Position numbers and translations under genes: made by a program. Shown here piece after piece: positions 18,923 to 27,827 of a stretch of DNA of 64,000 nt. The notes under the pieces were generated by a model that saw only the letters and a list, made by a program, of their open reading frames with translations, had not been told where the DNA came from and did no database searches. The stretch covers positions 124,001 through 188,000 of the forward strand of contig NZ_CP039435.1 in NCBI RefSeq assembly GCF_005484585.1. The letters run 5' to 3'. This stretch comes from Brevundimonas sp. SGAir0440 (lineage in GTDB: Bacteria > Pseudomonadota > Alphaproteobacteria > Caulobacterales > Caulobacteraceae). Within the stretch, counting starts at the first letter, position 1. Every line of letters starts with the position of its first letter.

Positions 18923-19636
18923 ATGCTGCGCACGCTGAAACGTCTTGTCACCCACGTCTGCACGCCGGACGAGCTGGACATGATCGAGCACTATCCGACG
19001 CGCGCGGAAAAGCTGGCGGATCTGTGGGTCCACGTCGTCGGCCTGATGCTGGCGGCGGTCGGCGGCATCATTCTGGCGGGTCTGGCCGGGGTCTATGCGG
19101 GGATCGGCGGCGTGATGGCGACCGCCATCTACGCTTTGTGCCTCGTCGGCATGCTGACGGCCTCGACCCTCTATAACTGGACCAACCCCTGCGCCGCGCG
19201 GCCGGTGCTGCGGCGACTGGACGAGGCGGCGATCTTCCTGATGATCGCCGGCAGCTACACCCCCTTCACGACCCAACGGTTCGAAGGTCTGTGGGCCATC
19301 GGCTTCACCACCCTGATCTGGACCCTGGCCTTCCTCGGCGCCGGGGTGAAGCTGTTCGCCCCGCGCATCTCGGACAAATTCTGGAGCGGCGTCTACGTCG
19401 TCTTCGGCTGGCTGGCGGTCGCGGCCCTGAAGCCGATGGTGGAGACGGTGCATCCGATCGCTCTGGCTCTGCTGGTCATCGGCGGCCTGATCTATACCGC
19501 CGGGGTCTTCGTCTTCATCAGCCCGCGCGTGAAGTTCCGCCGCGCCATCTGGCACGGCTTCGTCGTCACCGGCGCGACAGTCCACTGGACGGCGGTGCTG
19601 GTCGGCGTCGTGCTGGCCCCGGCGATGAGCCACTGA
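18923..19636 (+). CDS. Hemolysin III / PAQR-family membrane protein (YqfA-like)
   Basis: A 237-residue integral membrane protein with seven hydrophobic segments. Family motifs are HVVGLMLAAVGG in the first segment, ASTLYNW, LRRLDEAAIFLMIAGSYTPFT and, near the end, IWHGFVVTGATVHW, which together supply the conserved His/Asp set of the PAQR superfamily. Bacterial members are named hemolysin III, but real hemolysis is doubtful and a lipid-hydrolase or membrane-homeostasis role has been proposed. ATG 18923 has GGAAGG upstream. Confidence 0.88.
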   Translation: MLRTLKRLVTHVCTPDELDMIEHYPTRAEKLADLWVHVVGLMLAAVGGIILAGLAGVYAGIGGVMATAIYALCLVGMLTASTLYNWTNPCAARPVLRRLDEAAIFLMIAGSYTPFTTQRFEGLWAIGFTTLIWTLAFLGAGVKLFAPRISDKFWSGVYVVFGWLAVAALKPMVETVHPIALALLVIGGLIYTAGVFVFISPRVKFRRAIWHGFVVTGATVHWTAVLVGVVLAPAMSH

Positions 19637-19726
19637 TCGACCGTCCGTTCCCGGCGATTTCGCCCCCTCTGGCGCATCGCGTCGCAACGGAGGATAGTGA
19701 CGCGTTGCAACATCGCGAGAACAAGC

Positions 19727-20356
19727 GTGGCTGACGAGAAGAACAAGGGCGGAAAGACCGGCGACAGCGCTCAGGTCGTCATCAAGAAGTATGCGAACCG
19801 CAGGCTCTACAACACGCGGACCAGCGCCTATGTGACGCTGGAAGACCTGGCGACCATGGTGCGCGAGGGGACCGAGTTCGTCGTCTATGACGCCAAGACC
19901 AACGACGACCTGACCCGCCAGATCCTGACCCAGATCATTTTCGAGGAAGAGAGCCGGGGAGAGGCCTTGCTGCCGGTTCAGTTCCTGCGCCAGCTGATCG
20001 GCTTCTACGGCGGTCAGATGCAGGGCGTCCTGCCCTCCTATCTGGAGATGTCGTTGGCCAACTTCGGTCGCCAGCAGGAGCAGTTCGCCAGTCAGATGGG
20101 CCGCGCCTTCGGAACCGGCGCCGGCGCGACCCTGATGGAGGACGCCGCGCGCGCCAATATGGCGATGTTCGAGCGCGCCATGCAGATGTTCCCGGCCTTC
20201 ACCTATCCGCGCGCCGAGCCGACCCCGGCCGCGTCGGACGACAAGGCTGAACCCGCGCCGCCGCCCGAGGCGCCCGACGCCCTGAACGAGATGCGTCGCC
20301 AGATGGACGAGATGCGCCGTCAGATCGAAAAGCTGGCGGGCGGCAAGGGCAAATGA
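19727..20356 (+). CDS. phaR: Polyhydroxyalkanoate synthesis regulator PhaR
   Basis: DNA- and PHA-binding repressor of granule proteins (phasins). The N-terminal PHB_acc_N domain is clear: VVIKKYANRRLYNTRTSAYV, then LEDLATMVREGTEFVVYDAKT. The PHB_acc region follows (LTRQILTQIIFEEE, LLPVQFLRQLIGFYGG). The C-terminus is a Pro/Ala linker and a Met/Arg/Gln heptad helix (NEMRRQMDEMRRQIEKLAGG) that may form a coiled coil. GTG 19727 (MADEKNKGG) is preferred for about 209 residues; GTG 19697 has a GGAGG only three bases upstream. The stop overlaps the next gene (ATGA). Confidence 0.9.
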   Translation: MADEKNKGGKTGDSAQVVIKKYANRRLYNTRTSAYVTLEDLATMVREGTEFVVYDAKTNDDLTRQILTQIIFEEESRGEALLPVQFLRQLIGFYGGQMQGVLPSYLEMSLANFGRQQEQFASQMGRAFGTGAGATLMEDAARANMAMFERAMQMFPAFTYPRAEPTPAASDDKAEPAPPPEAPDALNEMRRQMDEMRRQIEKLAGGKGK

Positions 20357-20706
20357 CCGATCGGATCCAGGCCGTCGGCGGACCGGACCGGGTGGATCGC
20401 CGCGAAGGCGAACGCCGCGAGCGCGAGCGGCGCGCCCGATCCGCCTCGCGCGCCCTGGTCCCCGTCGATGCGCCTGAGATCGCCGAACCCCAACCGGCCC
20501 CGGCAAGGGCTGCCGCCCTGCCGACGCCCGAGCCCGGCGCCGCCGCCTTCGTGGCCCAGCAGATGGGCCAGAGCGGCCAGAAACGGGGCCTGCGCGGCGG
20601 CCCGCCGGTGCTGGACGCGGCCCGCTCCGCCTACCTTGGAGCCGAATATTCGGGCGCGGCCGAGCGTCGTCCGAAAACAGGCAAGACCGCCAAGACCGAA
20701 ATCTGA
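20353..20706 (+). CDS. Conserved hypothetical protein coupled to phaR
   Basis: A 117-residue soluble protein with no recognised domain. It has an Arg/Glu-rich N-terminus (VDRREGERRERERRARSASR), a Pro/Ala linker, a short hydrophobic helix (AAAFVAQQMGQSG), a segment GGPPVLDAARSAYLGAEYSG and a basic tail. The start overlaps the phaR stop (ATGA), so it is translationally coupled and may relate to PHA granules. Function is unknown. Confidence 0.65.
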   Translation: MTDRIQAVGGPDRVDRREGERRERERRARSASRALVPVDAPEIAEPQPAPARAAALPTPEPGAAAFVAQQMGQSGQKRGLRGGPPVLDAARSAYLGAEYSGAAERRPKTGKTAKTEI

Positions 20707-20774
20707 GCTGACGCTGCTCCGGCGGCACGGGGTTTGCTGGGGGCGAGGCAGAACGCTGTCAGCCGGACCCGCCC

Positions 20775-20852
20775 ATGCCCGCCGTCTTCACCCTTGTCGC
20801 CAAAGCCTTCGACATCGCCGTCGTCGCCCTGATCTTCACGGCATTTTCGTAA
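20775..20852 (+). CDS. Possible 25-residue hydrophobic peptide
   Basis: A short open frame MPAVFTLVAKAFDIAVVALI, then FTAFS and TAA. The composition suits a single membrane helix. No convincing ribosome-binding site precedes it and the stop abuts the 41-bp direct repeats, so it may be chance. Confidence 0.2.
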   Translation: MPAVFTLVAKAFDIAVVALIFTAFS

Positions 20853-20855
20853 GCG

Positions 20856-20963
20856 CTACCGCGCTTCGCGCTGCTTGAGCGCATGTTTCTTAGGGCCTAT
20901 CGCGCTTTGCGCGACTTGAGCGCATATTTCTTGGGGCCTACCGCGCTTCGCGCTGCTTGAGGC
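20856..20963. repeat. 41-bp intergenic direct repeat, 2.6 copies with internal hairpin
   Basis: Units start at 20856, 20897 and 20938 (exact 41-bp period). Each unit begins CTA[CT]CGCGCTT[CT]GCGC, containing a small GCGC-TTC-GCGC hairpin, and continues CTTGAGCGCAT-TTTCTT-GGGC in units 1 and 2. Unit 3 is cut after CTTGAGGC. Units are contiguous, without spacers. They lie between the phaR-linked gene and the convergent small membrane protein. Confidence 0.85.
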
Positions 20964-20987
20964 CGTTGTCGGGGAGAGCCGTTGGGC

Positions 20988-21413
20988 TCACGCTCCGCCG
21001 AAATCGAAATCCTTGCGCGACGCGATGATGGTCACGATGAACCCGGCCAGCACGTCCAGCAGGATCATGATCACGATCAGGAAGAAGGTCGAGGTCGCGA
21101 ACCCCGGCAGCAGCAGGAACTCCACCAGCACGCCGATGAACAGGATCATCGACAGGGCGTGATTGATGATGGCGATCCGCTGGCTGGAGGTGGACTTTAC
21201 CAGCTCGAAGAACAGCAGGATCAGGCCGAGAAACAGGATCAGGTCGCCCGATCCGATCGTCCATTGCGCTCCCGATGTCATGGTGACGGAAAAGAGCGGA
21301 TCGCGCAGCAGCACGTCCGCCTGCACCATCCCCGCCCCGCTCGGCGCGCCGAACAGCACCACGATATTGTAGAGCACCACCGGGATCAGCAGCAGCGGAA
21401 TGGCGAGCAGCAT
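20988..21413 (-). CDS. Small integral membrane protein, unknown function
   Basis: A 141-residue protein with four hydrophobic segments: N-terminal (AIPLLLIPVVLYNIVVLF), LILFLGLILLFFELV, ALSMILFIGVLVEFLLLP and FFLIVIMILLDVLAGFIVTI. A polar loop of about 35 residues lies between segments 1 and 2. ATG 21413 is chosen over GTG 21440 because AGAGG lies seven bases upstream. No family assigned. The 41-bp repeats lie just past its stop. Confidence 0.75.
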   Translation of the reverse strand: MLLAIPLLLIPVVLYNIVVLFGAPSGAGMVQADVLLRDPLFSVTMTSGAQWTIGSGDLILFLGLILLFFELVKSTSSQRIAIINHALSMILFIGVLVEFLLLPGFATSTFFLIVIMILLDVLAGFIVTIIASRKDFDFGGA

Positions 21414-21496
21414 GGACGGTCCTCTTCGCAGCCGGTCCAACGGCTACGCCTGTTCACCCTGATTTAGCGCCGTTTGCGAAACGCCGCCACAAGGGT

Positions 21497-22411
21497 TCAG
21501 CGCTTGGGAAATCCGCCTGCCCGGCTGAGCGCCGACGGCGCCGGCCGGCCGATGGCTTCGCCAATCCAGCGCGCCGTCGCGATCAGGGCGTCCAGATCAT
21601 AGCCGGTTTCGAACCCGCCCCGCGCCAGCATATAGACCAGATCCTCGGTGGCGATGTTTCCCGTGGCGCCCGGCGCGAACGGACAGCCGCCAATGCCGCC
21701 GACAGACGCGTCCAGCACGTCGATCCCCGCCTCGACGCCGGCATAGGCGTTGGCCAAGCCGGTGTTGCGGGTGTCGTGGAAGTGTAGGCGCAGGGTCGCA
21801 TTCGGCGCGGCCGCCCTGGCCGCCTCGATCTTTTTCGTCACCGCCCAAGGATCGCCCGCGCCGATGGTGTCGGCCAGACCGATCTCGCCGACGCCCTTCT
21901 CGGCGATGGCGCCGACCATATCCGCGACCTGGTCGACGGAAACCTCGCCGTCGAACGGACAGCCCCAGACGCAGGAGATCATGGCCGACAGCGACGGCGC
22001 GCCCTCGCTGGCCTCGGCGTTGTGGCGGCGGGCGACGATCTCGCCCAGCATGGCCAGTTGATCCTTCACCGCCAGGCCCTGGTTTTTCAGACCGAAGCCG
22101 TCGGTGGCGGCGACCGAGACATTGACCTCGTCCACTCCGGTCGCCAGCGCCCGGTCATAGCCCTTGCCGTTCAACACCAGGCCGATGCGGCTGCGCCCCG
22201 CCTCATGCGACAGGGCGGCCATGACCTCTTCGGCGCCGGCCATCTGCGGCACATATTTGGGATGGACGAAGGAGACGGCCTCGATCCGTTTCGCCCCCGC
22301 CTGCTCGAGCCGTCGCACCAGATCGGCGCGAACCGCGGGCTCAAGCACCGCCTTTTCGTTCTGCAGGCCATCGCGCGGCCCGACTTCGACGATCTGGATG
22401 AAGCGGCCCAT
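21497..22411 (-). CDS. mvaB: Hydroxymethylglutaryl-CoA lyase
   Basis: Cleaves HMG-CoA to acetoacetate and acetyl-CoA, the last step of leucine catabolism. The TIM-barrel DRE-TIM motifs are VEVGPRDGLQNE (N-terminus), ISCVWGCPFDGEV, LHFHDTRNTGLANAYAG (metal-binding HxH) and the catalytic-Cys loop VGGIGGCPFAPGATGN. Length is 304 residues, normal. ATG 22411 overlaps the stop of the upstream glycosyltransferase (TGATG), so the two are co-translated. That is an unexpected partner, since the usual leucine or isovalerate genes are absent here. Confidence 0.94.
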   Translation of the reverse strand: MGRFIQIVEVGPRDGLQNEKAVLEPAVRADLVRRLEQAGAKRIEAVSFVHPKYVPQMAGAEEVMAALSHEAGRSRIGLVLNGKGYDRALATGVDEVNVSVAATDGFGLKNQGLAVKDQLAMLGEIVARRHNAEASEGAPSLSAMISCVWGCPFDGEVSVDQVADMVGAIAEKGVGEIGLADTIGAGDPWAVTKKIEAARAAAPNATLRLHFHDTRNTGLANAYAGVEAGIDVLDASVGGIGGCPFAPGATGNIATEDLVYMLARGGFETGYDLDALIATARWIGEAIGRPAPSALSRAGGFPKR

Positions 22412-24105
22412 CACTCGGCTCCCGCCACGACGTTGCCGTTACCGTTCCCGTTTCGGGGCGGCGGCGCATAGACGGTCAGGCTGACCGGATCGCCGGCCGA
22501 ATAGTTGTAGCCGTTGACCGTCCCGACCGCGCGACCGGACACGCCCAGACGCGCCGCAGCCGCACGGAAGGCGTCGGCGTCGCGTCCTTCGACGATGGCG
22601 GGCCGCCCCTCGGCCAGGGCCTCGGCCGCGCCCTGGGCGTCGGTCAGGTCGGTGTCGCGCCCGGTCAGGAAGACGAAGCTGGGTTCATGGAAGCCGGTGA
22701 TCGCCACCGGCCCCGGCGTGCGGCCCTGACGCGGGTGCAGGTCCGCCGCCTCCAGCGCCTTTTCAAGCTGGGGCGCGATGGCCAGGGGCCGCAGCTGGCG
22801 GATGGTGCCCGACAGGGCCGCGTGCGCCACGATCCCGAAGGCCAGCGAGGCGACCAGAGCCGCGACCGGCGCGCGGTTCAGCAGCAGGAAGCCACCCATC
22901 GCCCCCGCCGCCAGCGCCATGACCACCGTCAGCGCCGCCCAGGTCTGGGCTGTCGAGGTGCCGTAGACGGTCAGCCCATAGACGGTGATGCCGATGATCA
23001 GCAGGGCCGCGAACGCGCCCAGCACCGCGCCGGTGATGCGCGAGACCTTGCCGATGGGCTGGGCCAGGGCGGCGGCCGCCAGCAGGGCCAGCGCTCCAAA
23101 GGTCGGCAGGGTGTAGTGCCACAGCTTGGTCGGCGCCAGTTCGAACATCAGCCAGCCCGGGACCAGCCAGCAGACCAGGAACCGGATCGCCGGCTCGGCG
23201 CGTCGGCTCCAACCCGTCGACACGGCGGCGGGCAACAGCAGGGTCGAGGGGAAGAACAGCAGGGGCGCCAGCAGCAGATACATGCCGGGGAAACCCGAAT
23301 GGCTTTCGTGCGCGCCGGCGATCTTGGGCGCCAGGTCCCCGCCGATGGCCTCGCGCCAGAAACCGCCGTCGGTGGCGATCGTGATGGCGATGGCCCACGG
23401 TCCGACCATCAGGGCGACCAGCGGCAGACCCCACCCCCAGCCGAGGCGATACAGCCATTTGATATTTCGATCCCAGATCGACAGGGCGATGATCGCCAGG
23501 GCCACGACCAGGAACCCGATCGGTCCCTTGATCAGGATCGACAGACCGATCCCGATCCAGAACAGCAGCTTGTGTGGCCGGATTGGACGTTCGCCCGCCT
23601 TCGTCGCCATATAGATGCGCGCCAGCGCCGCCATGGCCAGGGTCGTCGCCCCGCACAGCATGGCGTCGGTCTTGGCGATGCTCGCCTCGGTCGACAACAG
23701 GAAGGTCGCCCCCATGATGGCCCCGCCGAAGAAGCCGACCCGGCGGCCCAGCATGGCCGAGCCCGCCCAGGCCACGGCCCAGGCCGCCAGCATGGCGCCC
23801 AGCAGGGACGGGATGCGATAGGGGGCGATTTCGCGGTCCTCGACATCCGAGGTCAGGCCCACGGCGATCGCCTGCATCCAGTAGATGCCGACCGGCTTCT
23901 TCCAGCGCGGCTCGTCCTGATAGCGGATGTCGACATAGTCGCCGCTTTCCAGCATCTGGGACGTGGCCTGGGCGAACCGGCTCTCGTCGCGATCCAGCGG
24001 CGGCAGCAGCAGCAGGCCCGGCAGCCCGGCGATCAGCGTCAGCAGGGCCGCGAGAACCGGCCCGCGCCAGCCGGCGATGCGGCCATCCAGATCGAAAGTC
24101 TTCAT
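22411..24105 (-). CDS. ArnT-like glycosyltransferase (GT39/GT83 family)
   Basis: A 564-residue membrane glycosyltransferase with ten or more hydrophobic segments. The first periplasmic loop holds LDRDESRFAQATSQMLESGD, the acidic motif used by polyprenyl-phosphate-sugar transferases, and RWKKPVGIYWMQ as in ArnT. The long C-terminal periplasmic domain contains FLTGRDTDLTDAQG. ArnT adds aminoarabinose to lipid A; the sugar and acceptor here are unknown. A GT2 enzyme, which could make the polyprenyl-linked donor, is divergent 76 bases away. Confidence 0.85.
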   Translation of the reverse strand: MKTFDLDGRIAGWRGPVLAALLTLIAGLPGLLLLPPLDRDESRFAQATSQMLESGDYVDIRYQDEPRWKKPVGIYWMQAIAVGLTSDVEDREIAPYRIPSLLGAMLAAWAVAWAGSAMLGRRVGFFGGAIMGATFLLSTEASIAKTDAMLCGATTLAMAALARIYMATKAGERPIRPHKLLFWIGIGLSILIKGPIGFLVVALAIIALSIWDRNIKWLYRLGWGWGLPLVALMVGPWAIAITIATDGGFWREAIGGDLAPKIAGAHESHSGFPGMYLLLAPLLFFPSTLLLPAAVSTGWSRRAEPAIRFLVCWLVPGWLMFELAPTKLWHYTLPTFGALALLAAAALAQPIGKVSRITGAVLGAFAALLIIGITVYGLTVYGTSTAQTWAALTVVMALAAGAMGGFLLLNRAPVAALVASLAFGIVAHAALSGTIRQLRPLAIAPQLEKALEAADLHPRQGRTPGPVAITGFHEPSFVFLTGRDTDLTDAQGAAEALAEGRPAIVEGRDADAFRAAAARLGVSGRAVGTVNGYNYSAGDPVSLTVYAPPPRNGNGNGNVVAGAE

Positions 24106-24181
24106 TCCAGACTCCTTACACGGCGACTACGCCGTCGTCAGCCGTCTCCCCTAAGCCGTCGTTATCCTCTATGGAGCGCCG

Positions 24182-24910
24182 ATGACCCCCGAAACGCCCG
24201 AAATCTCCGTCGTCGTTCCCGTCCATGACGAGGCGGGCGCCGCCGTGCCGCTGGCGCGCGAGATCGCCGCCGCCTTCGCCGGCCGTTCGTACGAGATGAT
24301 CTTCGTGGACGATGCGTCCCGAGATGCGACCCTGGCCGAGTTGAAGGCCGCCATGGCCGAACTGCCGGCGCTGCGCGTCCTGGCCCACGGGACCAATGCG
24401 GGCCAGAGCCGGGCGGTTCGAACCGGCGTCCTGGCTGCGCGCGCGCCGGTCGTGGTGACGATGGACGGTGACGGTCAGAACCCGCCGGCCGATGCGCCCC
24501 GCCTGGTCGATGCGCTTCTGGCCGCCCCCGGCGATGTGGGCCTGGTCGGCGGTCGTCGCGCCAAGCGCCAGGACACAGAGGCCAAACGCCAGGCCTCGAT
24601 CTGGGCCAACCGCATCCGCCGAAAACTGCTGGGCGACGACGCCGAAGACACCGGCTGCGGGCTGAAGGCCTTCCGCCGCGATGTCTTCCTGCGCCTGCCC
24701 TACTTCGATCACATCCACCGCTATCTGCCGGCGCTGATGATCCGCGAGGGGTTCAAGAACCAGTATCTCGACGTGGACCATCGCCACCGCGAGGTCGGCC
24801 GCTCGAAATACACCAACTGGGGCCGCCTGCGCGCCTCGGTCTCGGACCTCCTGGGCGTGATGTGGCTGAAGACGCGGTCCCGCAAGCCGGGCGCGATTTC
24901 GGAGTTCTGA
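24182..24910 (+). CDS. Family 2 glycosyltransferase (polyprenyl-phosphate sugar synthase-like)
   Basis: A 242-residue GT-A enzyme. The nucleotide-sugar fold begins ISVVVPVHDEAG, with MIFVDDASRD, the metal-binding VVTMDGDGQNPP and TGCGLKAFRRD, as in dolichol-phosphate-mannose synthase and ArnC. No C-terminal membrane segments are present, unlike ArnC, so it is the short DPM1-like type. It is divergent from the ArnT-like gene, a natural donor-acceptor pair for envelope glycosylation. The sugar is not predictable. Confidence 0.85.
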   Translation: MTPETPEISVVVPVHDEAGAAVPLAREIAAAFAGRSYEMIFVDDASRDATLAELKAAMAELPALRVLAHGTNAGQSRAVRTGVLAARAPVVVTMDGDGQNPPADAPRLVDALLAAPGDVGLVGGRRAKRQDTEAKRQASIWANRIRRKLLGDDAEDTGCGLKAFRRDVFLRLPYFDHIHRYLPALMIREGFKNQYLDVDHRHREVGRSKYTNWGRLRASVSDLLGVMWLKTRSRKPGAISEF

Positions 24911-24951
24911 AACAGCCACACCCGCCCCGCTTCGCAGAGAGGATAGGCAAA

Positions 24952-24983
24952 CAAAAAGGGCGGGACCTTGCGGTCCCGCCCTT
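24952..24983. terminator. Bidirectional terminator between GT2 and groEL
   Basis: A 12-bp perfect stem AAGGGCGGGACC (24956-24967) and GGTCCCGCCCTT (24972-24983) with loop TTGC. On the minus strand a T-rich tail (TTTGTTTGCC) follows, so it mainly ends groEL transcription. Confidence 0.85.
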
Positions 24984-25008
24984 CTGCATTTCAGCGTCGG
25001 TTAGCTTG

Positions 25009-25030
25009 GACCCCGGCCTTCGCCGGGGCG
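25009..25030. repeat. CCCCGGC-CTTC-GCCGGGG hairpin element
   Basis: A 7-bp perfect stem (25011-25017 with 25022-25028) flanked by GGA and CGTCC. It sits between the groEL stop and the terminator. There is no T tail, so it is not a terminator by itself. Confidence 0.5.
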
Positions 25031-25059
25031 TCCGGGCGACCCGAAGGCCGCCCTTCCGC

Positions 25060-26721
<1,662 letters not shown>

Positions 26722-26759
26722 CTATATGGATTGATTGAAGAACGTCGGACGTCGGGTGC

Positions 26760-27047
26760 TTAGGACAGCACGCCCAGGACGTCGGATTCCTTCATGATGA
26801 TCAGGTCTTCTCCGTCGATCTTCACTTCCGTGCCCGACCACTTGCCGAACAGGATGCGGTCGCCGGCTTTCAGCTCCAGAGCATTGACCTTGCCTTGGTC
26901 GTCACGGGCGCCAGGGCCGACGGAGACGACTTCGCCTTCCTGCGGCTTTTCCTTGGCGGTGTCGGGGATGATGATGCCACCCTTGGTCTTGGATTCTTCT
27001 TCAACGCGCTTGACCAGCACGCGGTCGCCGAGCGGACGGAACGCCAT
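26760..27047 (-). CDS. groES: Co-chaperonin GroES
   Basis: The 95-residue lid of GroEL. It starts [18 protein letters not shown]; the mobile loop [21 protein letters not shown] and the end [12 protein letters not shown] are canonical. First gene of the groESL operon, with a 5' leader of about 100 bases containing the CIRCE operator. Confidence 0.99.
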   Translation of the reverse strand: MAFRPLGDRVLVKRVEEESKTKGGIIIPDTAKEKPQEGEVVSVGPGARDDQGKVNALELKAGDRILFGKWSGTEVKIDGEDLIIMKESDVLGVLS

Positions 27048-27120
27048 CGGACTTCTCCCTCTAGAACCCCCGGATCGGGGCGTTTTTGAAACGGTGTGCG
27101 GCGCTCTCGCGATCGCCGTT

Positions 27121-27147
27121 TTGGCAGCCGACCAGCGAGAGTGCTAA
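27121..27147. promoter_or_regulatory. CIRCE operator (HrcA binding site) of groESL
   Basis: TTGGCAGCC (27121-27129), nine bases, then GAGTGCTAA (27139-27147). The right arm is a 9/9 match to CIRCE (TTAGCACTC-N9-GAGTGCTAA), the left arm is 6/9 and the spacer is exactly nine. It lies just after the predicted transcription start of groES, as in other HrcA-repressed operons. Confidence 0.8.
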
Positions 27148-27158
27148 CGCGGGCGGGA

Positions 27159-27185
27159 GTTAGGCAGAGGCGCTGGCATCGTCAA
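27159..27185 (-). promoter_or_regulatory. Predicted groESL promoter
   Basis: On the minus strand, TTGACG (27185-27180), 15 bases, then CCTAAC (27164-27159). This resembles alphaproteobacterial housekeeping promoters, and CTTGAC also resembles a sigma-32 -35 box. The CIRCE site follows about 11 bases later. Sigma use cannot be decided by eye. Confidence 0.5.
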
Positions 27186-27345
27186 GCGGCGCGGCTCGAT
27201 CTCCGCGCGAATTCTCTGTGACAAATGAACCGAAAATGAATGCCGACCTCCGGGGTCGTTCAAACTGGGAGCGATAGAACAGCTCCAACGCTGGATGCCT
27301 TCCCGCCCCGGAAATGCAGATCGGCGAGGAAAGAAGGAGACCAAG

Positions 27346-27768
27346 ATGTCCAAGCTGCTGAAGATCACTGCGGTCGCCGCCGCCCCCGTCGTGGCCCTGA
27401 GCCTGATGGCCGCTCCGGCATCCGCCCAATCGCGCGATCGCGACAACACCGGCCGTAACGCCCTGATCGGCGCTGCGGTGGGCGGTCTGGCCGGCGCCAT
27501 CTATGGCAACGGCGACGGCAGCTATATCGCAGGCGGCGCGCTTGCCGGTGCGGCGCTGGGCGCGGTGGCCTCCAACCGAGGATCGGGCTGCGAATATTAT
27601 CGCGGCGGCCGCTGCTACCGTAACCAGGGCCACTGGGAGCGCGAGCACGGCATCGACCGCAGCCGCTCGGGCTATGACTACCGCTACGACGGCCGCCGTT
27701 ACGACTCGCGCTATGACCGCCGCGACTACCGCAATGATCGCGACTACCGCTATGACCGCCGCTGGTAA
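27346..27768 (+). CDS. Exported glycine-zipper protein with Tyr/Arg/Asp-rich tail
   Basis: A 140-residue envelope protein. The signal peptide ends MAAPASA. A glycine-zipper segment (ALIGAAVGGLAGAIYG, then AGGALAGAALGAVASNRG) could insert in or pack against membrane. A Cys pair (CEYYRGGRC) follows, and the tail is made of YR/RYD/DYR dipeptides. AAGGAGA at 27335-27341 supports ATG 27346, and the upstream extension to 27295 is rejected. The terminator at 27795 ends it. Function unknown. Confidence 0.8.
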   Translation: MSKLLKITAVAAAPVVALSLMAAPASAQSRDRDNTGRNALIGAAVGGLAGAIYGNGDGSYIAGGALAGAALGAVASNRGSGCEYYRGGRCYRNQGHWEREHGIDRSRSGYDYRYDGRRYDSRYDRRDYRNDRDYRYDRRW

Positions 27769-27794
27769 GCGTTCGACAGTCTAGGTGATCGGCA

Positions 27795-27823
27795 GGGCCC
27801 GTCCGGCAAGGACGGGCCCTTTT
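27795..27823 (+). terminator. Rho-independent terminator
   Basis: A 10-bp perfect stem GGGCCCGTCC (27795-27804) and GGACGGGCCC (27810-27819), loop GGCAA, tail TTTT. It ends the glycine-zipper gene just before the convergent pgi stop. Confidence 0.88.
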
Positions 27824-27827
27824 CGCG

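Noticed and set aside
20856-20963. Possible short CRISPR array
   Set aside because: The units are contiguous direct repeats without unique spacers and no cas genes are present.
22687-24228. 513-codon plus-strand frame opposite the ArnT-like gene
   Set aside because: Gln/Arg/Asp-rich shadow translation of membrane codons; the minus-strand protein has clear family motifs.
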